From Corythucha ciliata (Eukaryota > Arthropoda > Insecta > Hemiptera > Tingidae): a DNA stretch of 64,000 bases. The notes under the pieces were generated by a model. It was given only the letters and a program-made list of their open reading frames with translations, was not told where the DNA came from and ran no database searches. The stretch is from assembly GCA_038030265.1 (NCBI GenBank), contig CM075942.1, positions 66,158,926-66,222,925 of the forward strand. Reading direction: 5' to 3'. Below, one piece after another: positions 49,001 to 58,200 of the stretch (positions are counted from its first letter, which is position 1; every line of letters starts with the position of its first letter). Position numbers and translations under genes: made by a program.

Positions 49001-51946
49001 AGACCACGAATCAGCGCTTTTTAGCAGCTATAGCCACGAATATTACAGTGGCGGATCCAAGGGAGGGGCCACAGGGGCCATGGCCCCTCCCTTGAAGTCG
49101 CGAGGTCACTTTCGCATAAACATAATAAAAAGTACCTCCCAAAATCTAACGAGGGATTGTCACATTCTCAAATTTTAGGGTGAAAGGTTCTGTTCTGAGA
49201 CAGACGAAATTTTACTAGTCCCCTCGAAGCGTTATCAACAGAAAAATACTGTGCCCTAAACGGCCCAGAAATGAATATTGCACGTCATGGTCGTCGGTAT
49301 CAGCCGATTATATTGACTCCAGGGTCACCAGTACGAGCGGACGCTGACAAAACAAAAATGTTGTCTCAATTTTCGGTTTCCCTGTGTAGAGAAACCCCAA
49401 AATAGAAAGATTCAGCCGCCGATCGTGTTTCGCTCTACTAGAACTGGCTTGACAGCCATTGGCTGCTTTAAAATAGCCAAACTACGGCTATTCCTACCAT
49501 AAAAACAGCTAAACTGACTGCAATCACACCCCCAAAGTGGTTAAACTGACGATTAGTGCCTAGCAAATGGTTGAACTGACTATATTCGCGCCATGAAAAT
49601 TGCCAAACCGGAAATTCCCGCTCTAAAAAAATAGCCGAACGGACTTGAAGCGGCCTAAAAATGGTTAAGCTGTCGCTAAAAATGGCTAAATCAACTATTT
49701 GTGCGCCAAAAATGACAAAATCAACCATTTGCGCGCCAAAAATGTCAAAACTGGCAATTCGCGCGCCAAAATTGGCCAATACTGATCATATGCGTCTCTG
49801 GCTTGACGGACCATATTCGCGTTCCAAAAAACAGCTAAACTGACTACTCGCACCCAGAAAATGCCTAAAAGATTAATCCGACCCTGAAAAGTGCAAAATC
49901 GACCATTCGCGAGCAACGAATGGTGAAACTGACCATTCTTTGCTTTTGGCTTGACGTGACTATTCTTATGGCCTGAAAAATGGCAAAAATGACGATTAGT
50001 GCCTTGAAAATGACTAAGTTGACTGAATTCACGCTCAAAAAATGACGAAACTGACTTTACGAGCCCAGAATTCGCGCCCTAAAATGCCTGAACACGTGAT
50101 TCCAGCGTGGAAAATGGCTAAACATGCAATGCCTGCTGTAAAAAAAAGGGCAAAACTGACGATTCTTGCCTTTAAAATATCGCACTGGCCAATTTGCACT
50201 TTGGAAATGGCAAACATGACCATTCCCAACATAAAAATGGTATGACGGACTATTTGCACCACACAAATAGCAAAACTGGCTGTTTGCGTCCGAAAGTCGT
50301 CTGTACTGCATTTGCGCCATGTTTAAATGACGCTATTCATGTCACGCCTGATGTGACTTGCTGCGCCGAAAAAAAAAAAAATTGTCAAATAAGAGGCTAT
50401 TCGCACCCTTAAAAGATTAATTGAGTCAATCGGTGAACCATTCGATTCCTCCCTCCTCCAGCGCCGTCTTCACCTTATTAAATGAAGTGATGGAGAGGGC
50501 TCAACCCTCCTGAGCCTGGGATCCGCGACTGTTAAGGTTGAACCTTTGCCGTGTACTGTGGTTTGGAACCTGATGGTATCACAGTGAAAAACCACTTCAA
50601 CCGCTCGTCAAAATACGCTATTTTGCCAATGTTTTTTGAATTTTTTTTGTCGTTTTTTCCAGAAAGTGCCCAGGGACGGTTTTTAGGCTGAACGTTTATG
50701 TTTTCAAAGTGTTTCTATTTGAAACCGGACGAGGTCTATGAGACCCTTGGGCATTTACCACTAGAAAACGTGCCAAGGGGGTGAAAAAGATAAGGGCGGG
50801 AGCAAGGTTGAACGCGCCGATTTTCGCGTTCATCGCGTCCAAAACTGTGGTGGTTCATGATGGGGGTCATGGCCCCCTCCTTGAGCAAACTCTGGATCCG
50901 CGCCTGGAATATTACCGATTTTTGTCTGATAGAGGGTCCGGGGCGGGGCGACCCCCCCCCCCCGGTACACTACTGGGTTGGGTCTGAAGTCCAAGGAAAA
51001 GGCTGGACGTACTCGGACCTTTTCGGGCTGCTTTAAGTCTAGAAAATCTGTTAAACCTATAACTTCAACGTTAAACGCTCATTTTTGGCGATTTTATGGG
51101 GCTCTTCGTTATGATACTAGTGCTCCTTCGTTCGTATACTTGAGGCTCTGGGGGGGGGGGATCTATCCCCCCCGTACCTACGCCCCTGCCATCAGAAAGG
51201 GATACACAGTCACGCGTATAACGAAACAGTCGGATGCTCGCCCGACCCATCTAAAAGATGAAAAATACGTCTTACCAGGGAGAGTTCGTGGCGTAAAGTT
51301 TGTACTCAATAGCATCTTCGCAGTCTCGAAGCCACAACGGACTGGTGTACAGCTGTTCCTTCAAGTACATACCAGCTTTATAGCAGACATTGCTGCAGAA
51401 ACACTGCAACACAAGTTAAACGATTGAAAGTTACGGAAATAATTTTCAATTAAGCCCAAAGGTTTCTTACCTTTCGATCTGTCAAATCAAATACTTTGTT
51501 CTGTTTGGTCGAAATGTAATATTTTTTCGAAGGAACATTCTCCAAGGATGTGCCACACAGCGGATACCCGCAGCACTTTGCTATTGCTCGCTCTTCCACA
51601 GCGTCTTGGAAGTGTGACTGATTGATGTGAATAAGCTGGACAAAGACACTCATAAAAGCCTGTTGAGTTATATTAAGGGGGATGGAGGGGGGGGGGGGTA
51701 TTTACGTTTTCGAGAAGCCAGACATGATCAACACCGGGCTCGATAAGTCTCTCAACCACAGATTGTGCCCTGGCGTTACACACTTTCTTTTTCTCCATAG
51801 CAGCCATCAACTGCTCCTTGCTAGATGACAAACAATATGAGGATTGTACGGTCTTTCAGATCGTAGGCATTCAACAAGTGTGATACTCACGTCATGTTGT
51901 TCATTCGCTTTTTCGCGTCGCTTATTTTCTTCTTTTTCCTTTCCAT
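40021..51946 (-). CDS. RPAP2: RPAP2, RNA polymerase II CTD phosphatase-like
   Basis: Seven minus-strand exons keep phase: 51946-51891, 51820-51706, 51659-51471, 51403-51276, 41301-40474, 40416-40267 and 40183-40021, giving 542 residues (human 612). Exons 2-4 encode the RTR1 zinc-finger domain: ERAIAKCCGYPLC, KKYYISTKQNKVFDLTDRK, then CFCSNVCYKAGMYLKEQL across an intron. Exon 5 is a charged linker that becomes conserved at its end (LPLIDHHAIRTTRRRIVLDK). Exons 6-7 carry the C-terminal region (KPAEWNLVAIILIS and LRNQYLKEVYQSS). RPAP2 proteins dephosphorylate Ser5 of the polymerase II CTD and help import the enzyme. The chosen ATG is the one whose frame fits exon 2; an overlapping longer ATG frame does not. 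Intron 4 is about 10 kb of transposons. Confidence 0.9.
41555..41880. mobile_element. hAT-like termini with G/C runs
   Basis: CAGTGCCGTGCCCATGGGG at 41560 with a run of 13 C, and CAGGCGCGGATTAAAC at about 41800 with a run of 10 G, look like starts of two related elements. Neither could be paired with an opposite end. The stretch between is A-rich. Confidence 0.45.
41885..42515. repeat. Minisatellite family B block
   Basis: Units of the type caaactgacnattcgcgccctaaaaatggc flank a SINE. The start (cttcgctctactaaaa, cttgacagtc) resembles the starts of the family B blocks at 25850 and 49430, so these are copies of one element family. Confidence 0.75.
42060..42310 (-). mobile_element. tRNA-derived SINE, copy 1
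   Basis: A tRNA-like head (about 42195-42118, minus) has an A-box region TGGCGCAATTGG, an anticodon arm with loop CTAGTAA, and a B box GGTTCAAATCC. The body resembles an arginine tRNA while the loop would read AGT. The acceptor ends do not pair fully. The copy is flanked by gaaggtgtaag-free unique arms: catagcccaacacgattcg on one side and a tail with gtttctcgaaactc on the other. Confidence 0.75.
42718..42810 (-). mobile_element. Second tRNA-like SINE head
   Basis: On the minus strand a B-box-like GGGTTCGAATCC follows GATGGTGGGATAAAATG and an anticodon-arm-like segment. The sequence differs from the other SINE copies. Stem pairing is poor, so a working tRNA gene is unlikely. Confidence 0.4.
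42850..44165. repeat. Minisatellite family B block
   Basis: Degenerate 30-bp family B units surround SINE copies 2 and 3. Units change orientation little. Open frames in it, such as 42887-43123, show ten-residue periodicity only. Confidence 0.75.
43160..43465 (+). mobile_element. Inverted pair of tRNA-derived SINEs, copy 2
   Basis: A partial SINE head on the minus strand (about 43160-43249) is joined, inside the anticodon arm, to a complete copy on the plus strand. The plus tRNA-like part is about 43330-43407. Both ends carry the same cacgattcgagttt flank, so the pair forms a large hairpin. The junction agtccagcctagaaacgcc shows where one copy was cut. Confidence 0.75.
44170..44415 (-). mobile_element. 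tRNA-derived SINE, copy 3
   Basis: The minus-strand tRNA-like head lies at about 44300-44225 with loop CTGGTAA and a fully paired anticodon stem; five of seven acceptor pairs form. It ends with the same ttctccttatgagaaagg tail as copy 1. It is the best preserved of the three and a useful reference for the family. Confidence 0.75.
44430..44910. repeat. Minisatellite family A array (reverse)
   Basis: About 480 bp of reverse-orientation family A units follow SINE copy 3 directly. No gene is seen from here to 45190; around 45075-45150 poly-G and gggcgccactg mark a further hAT-like end. Confidence 0.8.
45200..47323. mobile_element. Second copy of the hAT-like family A element
   Basis: It starts CAGTGGCGTAGTAGGAATTT and ends gtacctacgcccctg, and is collinear with 35864-38112 including the gggtctgaagtccaagg module. 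Flanks (CATGTGAC and TATAGGGT) do not match, so one end may have been altered. Family A array covers about 45290-47040. Confidence 0.8.
47580..49045. repeat. Minisatellite family A arrays and partial element copy
   Basis: Family A units from 47580 to about 48370 are followed by a segment (48370-49045) nearly collinear with 46340-47040. This third partial copy is broken at 49046 by a hAT-like insertion and resumes at 50907, ending at 51189. The first array contains no gene. Confidence 0.8.
49046..50906. mobile_element. hAT-like element with family B minisatellite
   Basis: An exact 8-bp duplication, GAATATTA, lies at 49038-49045 and 50907-50914. The ends are CAGTGGCGGATCC and, inverted, CAGGCGCGGATCC. 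About 49450-50420 is family B minisatellite. An additional inner end (gagcctgggatccgcgactg near 50510) suggests another related element nested inside. No transposase is encoded. Confidence 0.88.
50915..51189. mobile_element. Right part of a family A hAT-like element
   Basis: This continues the copy broken at 49045, with the gtctgaagtccaagg module and the end cctacgcccctg at 51189. It lies only 86 bp from RPAP2 exon 4. G-runs at 50951 and 51155 flank the module. Confidence 0.75.
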
Positions 51947-52233
51947 GATGCAAGCCGCTCGATTTAAATGAAATTTGACTCCTCAAGATCATGAACGCGA
52001 TTTTTGTGTTTCACTTCTTATTCCTAGCCGTTTATCACGTCCCATCATCTTATCATGACAGGGGTAACCCTCGTGTTCCCTATCGAGCAGCCAAGATTTA
52101 TAAGCGTGAAATCGGCAAGAGAAAAACATGTTAAAATTGCCTCTAATCAGACACAATTTACCGGGTTTTCGGGAAAAGTTTGGACCAATATTAACTCAAT
52201 TGAAAGCGTGAGTAAAATACTTGAAAATTTAAG
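51947..52233. promoter_or_regulatory. Shared RPAP2-MRPS7 intergenic promoter region
   Basis: RPAP2 starts at 51946 on the minus strand and the first supported MRPS7 coding lies from about 52234 on the plus strand. The two genes are head-to-head with less than 300 bp between coding regions and no repeats in the gap. Such spacing implies a bidirectional promoter. I see no TATA box. An ATG at 52055 opens another plus frame of 96 residues with no family motif. Confidence 0.6.
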
Positions 52234-52292
52234 TTATAACTTTGATCCAACTCTTCCGACGCAGCAGTCACCTTCTGGGATGTTCATACTCC

Positions 52293-55200
52293 ATGTATTC
52301 GCCTCGTTTCATCGAACCCGTTTTTCAAAAGGGCCAACAAGATGATCTGAGAGAGTCTGGGGAAGCGAATAAGTTGACTCATGTCCCAGTCAAAGCGACG
52401 CGAACCCAGCACACTAACTCGCCGTATTATGACACTGAAGTCGAGTGAGTATTCAATGTAATAAGGGAATTTTTTTCAGAGCTGACGTTTTATTTAAATG
52501 TTGCAGAAAATTTACTAATCACGTCATGAGGAAAGGAAATAAAGAACTGGCCACATTTCTAGTTAACAAAGTACGAAGTATGCCCCCCCCCCAACACAAC
52601 CCCCAACCGGCCTTTACTGATTACCAGCGTCAACCCTGGCCTGTTCTTGCAGACTTTTGAAACTATCAAACGTATTCAAGTCGAAAAGTACAACCGGACC
52701 AAAGATCCAGAGGCTAAGGAGAAAATTGTACTGGATCCGTTGAAAGTCTTTCACCAGGCGGTAGATAATTGCAAGCCCATGCTTGGATTAACACCGGTCG
52801 TTCGTGGAGGTTCTACGTACCAGGTAAGCAGTGGCGCCGGATCCTCCTAATATTGCGGGCCAACAAAATGAATTCTGCGGACAAGCCCATAACTCTTCGT
52901 AAAAGCGTTCCGACTGGGCAGATTTTCTGTAATTATACTTTACTCCGGTGGCAGTACAAGCCATCAAAATTTGATGACGATCCGGTAACTGCTGACCCCC
53001 CCCCCTCTCCCGACACAACACGGAATTGGTGCGCTCGATCTGTCAACTTCAGCCGCAAAAGACCAGTTTTTCCTCAATTTAACCTGTGGATGAACGCAAT
53101 TTCTCAATTTTAGCCACGACAATTCCACCAATCAACAACAAACGGTGACAATTTTGCCAATTCGTTTTCCCTCAATTTTAGCAGCAAATTAGTGCTTTAC
53201 CTCAATTCTGCCTTGAGCAATTTTTTCCCCCTTCAAATTGTAGCAGTGAAAAGGTCCACATAACCCGCATGTGAGCGAATTTCATTAATTTTGACTTGGA
53301 CGTTGCATCGCGAAACCTTGAAATAGGTATTTTCCTCAATTCCACCTGCGAACGAACAATTTTCCTTTTAGTCCAGTCAAGGAATGTAAAAAAAGGGGGT
53401 CTAGACTGCAATAATTCATAAAGAATTTTTCTCTTCGGGAATGTGTTCGGAGGTGTCCGGAGGGCGCGTTAGTCGAAAAATATGAAATAAAACTCGAACG
53501 CCCATGTTACCCTTTAACCAGCATGAAATCGGAAGCGTCGGAGCACTGAAAAAATTGATACGGCCATGGAAGTTTTCTTGTTTATTTTTATTTTTTTATG
53601 CATTATTGATGAACGCCAAAAACGGGAACATGGAAGTATCGTGTGGTCCTCCACACAATCCGTGAATCATCAATCACGCAGTCTTCATTCCTCAAACACC
53701 AACATTTCCATAACCCTAAATCCAAAAAAAATCTTGGTCGCACATAATCAATAATCAACCCTCAGCCCACATCGACTACTCTTCAATTACCCACCCTTAT
53801 CAATCAACGACTATAACCATCAATCGTCCCTCAATTTTCAATCCTCCTTCAATCATTCGTCTTCGTTCTTTCATACAAAATCCTCCTTCAATTGTCTGTC
53901 TTCGTTCTTTCATACCAAAAAATCAAAAAATAGAAAACAGTCCAAAATGCAATACTCAGTCGAAAACAGGTGATTTTAGGTCCTTTGACCATTTTGGAAC
54001 AACAATTTCGAAAAGCTGTAGCCCGTTCCATATTCATCGTGGAAAACTACTTTACATACAAAATTTGTTAGAAATTTATTGCTCAACAAGTTTTGTGAGT
54101 GAAGATTTTCCTGTAAAGTAACTCATTTTCGGGATATTTAGAAGAAACTAAAAGAAGTGCTCAATAATTTTGGTTTTTGGGCTGCCAAAAAATTTTACGA
54201 GCTTTTCAGAGTTCACATTTTTTTTCTCGAACACTTCTGACCTACACATACAAGATGGCAAAAAAATGCCCGTGAGTAACATGGAAGTGAAAGAGGATTG
54301 TTTTCGGCAACTTTGTAGTCAATTCGCATGGAAATTGAACGAGAAATCTTAACAAAATAGTTACAAAATTCCAGGACCAATTGTTTCGAGTTTAATACCG
54401 AAAATATTATTCCGCTACGGGAAGAGCAGGCCTGGAAAATGATTTACCTTCAAAACAAAGGTCATACTCGCGTTTTTCATGCCAAGAAACAACTAGATTT
54501 AGATTACTATGTAAATCTGTGGCGCATAATTTTTAACGCAGTCACGCCAAATCTATCACCTCCCACAATTTTCTCTTAACCTCAGTTTTTTTTTTGGTAC
54601 AAATATTTGCAATTAAGATACAAAGGAGCTCTAGAGGCCTTTTTTGCAATTTCGACCGTCATTTTTTGCTACTGGTCCTTTTGCGCTAAAAACGACGATT
54701 TTGGCCACAAAAAAAGTTGCATATTTTCGGCAATATTGTGGTCAATTCGCAAGGAAATTTCACGAGGAATCCGAAAAAAATATCAAAAAAATTCTGGTGT
54801 CACTTGTTCTGAAGTTATAAAAAAAAATCTGTGGCAAATAATTTTTGACGTAGTCACGCCAAATCGATCTCCTCCCACAATTTTCTCTTAATCTCAGTTT
54901 TTTTTGGGTAAAAATATTTGCAATTAAGATACAAAGGGGCTCTCGAAGCCCTTTTTTGCAATTTCGACCGTCATTTTTTGTAATTTCGACCGTCATTTTT
55001 TGCTACTGGTCCTTTTGCGCTAAAAACGACGATTTTGGCCAAAAAAAAAAGTTGCATTTTTTCGGCAATATTGTGGTCAATTCGCAAGGAAATTTCACGA
55101 GGAATCCGAAGAAAATATCAAAAAAATTCTGGAATGACTTGTTCTGAAGTTATATCCAAAAACGACATTTCGGTACGGGGAGAACATGTCCGATAAATGA

Positions 55201-58200
55201 TTTTTTCTCTAAACAAAGGTCAGATTTGCGCTTCTCATATTAAGAAATAGCCAGGTTTTCATTTTCATGCAATTTATCGAAAAATTGTAGCTCTACACAG
55301 TTACGCCCAGAAATACCGAAAAATAAAATCCAAATGCTTCGTTTTTTCGTAGTCTCCGCAACTTTTCCCAAAATTGTCCCTCAGCTACCCCAAATTTTGA
55401 GCATAGATTACTAAAGTAGACTCCTTGACGAGTAATCACAATGTCTGGCGACCTTTTTAGACGCAGTCAACCGGAAGGAGCGGCGTTTGAAAAATGCATA
55501 TAATTTTTTTATGTTTGAAAGGCGACAGACGGTACAGTTCAATGGTGATACCGAGGATATTGCGTGAAGTGTAACGCCTTAACATGAAGAAAACATCAGT
55601 TGAGGCCAAAATCGAATGCAATCTTTTCCCCCTCTAGTCCCACCTGTTTTCATACTTTTGTCATGCAACAGTTTTTCCCCCAAATTCCACGGAGCACATA
55701 TCGGTAACCGCTACGCAAATGAAAAAAATAAATATAGGCGAACTTATCAGAAATTATGCGAACGTTATTTTTGCATTTCGGCGTCTAGGCGCTAACGCTA
55801 GTAGTTTCCTAGATATTGGTGAAAACCCGAAAATGGTCGCACATTTCGTCCTCTCCAGAGTCACGCTCCACGCGAAAACTCGGGGACATTTGGTGAGGTG
55901 ACGCCTGGACACCTCCGAACACATTCCCGAAGAGAAAAATTCTTTATGAATTATTGCAGTCTAGACCCCCTTTTTTTACATTCCTTGACTGGACTAAAAG
56001 GAAAATTGTTCGTTCGCAGGTGGAATTGAGGAAAATACCTATTTCAAGGTTTCGCGATGCAACGTCCAAGTCAAAATTAATGAAATTCGCTCACATGCGG
56101 GTTATGTGGACCTTTTCACTGCTACAATTTGAAGGGGGAAAAAATTGCTCAAGGCAGAATTGAGGTAAAGCACTAATTTGCTGCTAAAATTGAGGGAAAA
56201 CGAATTGGCAAAATTGTCACCGTTTGTTGTTGATTGGTGGAATTGTCGTGGCTAAAATTGAGAAATTGCGTTCATCCACAGGTTAAATTGAGGAAAAACT
56301 GGTCTTTTGCGGCTGAAGTTGACAGATCGAGCGCACCAATTCCGTGTTGTGTCGGGAGAGGGGGGGGGTCAGCAGTTACCGGATCGTCATCAAATTTTGA
56401 TGGCTTGTACTGCCACCGGAGTAAAGTATAATTACAGAAAATCTGCCCAGTCGGAACGCTTTTACGAAGAGTTATGGGCTTGTCCGCAGAATTCATTTTG
56501 TTGGCCCGAAAAAATCAAAAAATAGAAAACAGTCCATTTTCTCCAAGATGGAGACGAAGAGGGGGAGAAAGGCAGAAGAGCTCTTCCTTCGGATAAAAGA
56601 ACGAGAAATCTTAACAAAATAGTTACAAAATTCCAGGAACAATTGTTTCGAAGTTAATACCGAAAAAATATTATTCCGCTACGGGGAGAACATGCCTGGG
56701 AAATGATTTACCTTCAAAACAAAGGTCATATTCGCGTTTGTCAAGCTAAGAAACAACTAGATTTAGATTACTATGTAAATCTGTGGCAAATAATTTTTGA
56801 CGTAGTCACGCCAACAGCTCCTCAAATTTGTGCGAATTGGAGATTTTTAATTTTGCAATAAAAGTAAACCACCACTTGCCCATACTAAGTCTGTGCCTAT
56901 GGACTTCCCGTGGATCGGAAAAACTTCTTCAAGGTGTCCTTTTCAAAAATACTCATGAGTATTTGTTTGATTAATTGGAGATTTTTCGGCAGAAATGACA
57001 ATTCTTTAGAAAAAAGAGAGTTTTTTCTATTCAAAATCACTTGTTTTTATATGTAAATTCAAGCAATCCTTGCGAATTTCAACATGCTAAAAATAATTGA
57101 AACCTCATCTGAAGCGGAATTGAATGTGAACGCTCACCTAAGTATCAAAAGATATCGCTCCGGCAGCTGGCTGTCGTCACTGTCGAATAGAGTGTATTTC
57201 ATCACTACAAATTTCAGTAAATTAGCGATTATTTGGCAGAAATTGTTAAGTAAAAGTAAATTGTTAGTAAAAGTAAATTGGTAAGTAAAAGTAAATAGTC
57301 ACACCAAGTGGTAATTTTTGTCGCATAATCGCAAATTAACTGAAAACGTCGAACTTCGTAGAAGTGATATGAACTTTATTCGACAGCCAGCAGTGGCGGC
57401 AGAAGTATTTTGGTTCAGGGGGGGGGGCGAAAATTAAGGCGCTTCCCGCCTTCCCTTCCCCACCATACCCTACACTACCATCACTTCCTTAGTTTTCATC
57501 AATAGAAGGTGAAGTGTAGTGTAGTTCTCAATTTTAAGTAAATAGAGGAGGCAAGGTATTGTGTGGAGGTGCCCAATAGTCTTGAATTTTCAGCATTTAG
57601 GGAATGATTTGAATGTGGTATACAACGGCCTGATTCTTGATAGGTTTTTGAATAATAATATTTTATTTTTATCCCACATGATACTAAAACCGAATTTTAC
57701 GGCCGCAAATGAGTCCCAAAAGTGTCCCTTTTCATGCCTAGGAACTAAAGTATTTTTCAAGCGACATGCTCCGAAAGTAGTCTTTTTCTGTACCCAAAAA
57801 TGTCTGGGAAATTGACCATTACCGCACAGTGACATTCGAGAAATTTTCTGTACTAGTCAAGAAAATATTTTCCATCCTAGTACGGAGAGTAAATGAACTC
57901 GGGTTATAACCTCGTTTAAGGTCTTCTAAAACTAAAGACACGAGAAGTCAGTAGTCAATGTCAGTTTTATCATTTCCTTGCTGTCGCGTGAAAAAAGTCG
58001 TACATCACTCGTAGGAAGGGGATTTACCTCGCCTCGCCCGCCGGGCTTGTAATGTAATGTACCGCGGCAAATTTTACGGCGTTTTAGAGCCACGACTTTA
58101 GCTCCTGCGTATACATATACTATTATTGATTTCTTAGTTGTTTTTTTGCCACAAGAATATGGCAAGTATTCGTTTTAAATAATAAACGATAATCATTCGT

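Larger units (their letters stand above)
41302..51275. other. RPAP2 intron 4, 10 kb of mobile DNA
   Basis: The donor CTG/GTAAGAC at 51276 and acceptor TTTTCAG at 41301 are phase-compatible. Inside lie family B and A minisatellites, three tRNA-derived SINEs, a hAT-like element with an exact duplication, and several hAT-like termini. No separate host gene was found. The neighbouring RPAP2 introns are only 57-120 nt, so this one grew by insertion. Confidence 0.8.

Noticed and set aside
50978..51427. 149-codon plus-strand frame
   Set aside because: It starts in a hAT-like element and runs antisense through RPAP2 exon 4, whose minus frame gives the conserved zinc-finger cysteines.
51807..51992. 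Longer RPAP2 start at 51992
   Set aside because: That frame does not join exon 2 in phase. The overlapping ATG at 51946 does and gives a lysine-rich helix like other RPAP2 N-termini.
52055..52345. 96-codon plus frame starting with ATG at 52055
   Set aside because: It overlaps the MRPS7 N-terminal frame, which has the conserved YSPRF motif and a proper donor. The 52055 frame has no recognisable motif, though part could be 5' untranslated sequence.
53202..53411. 69-codon frame present identically at 53202-53411 (minus) and 55954-56163 (plus)
   Set aside because: The identity follows from the 590-bp inverted repeat. The translation has no known motif and lies in an MRPS7 intron.
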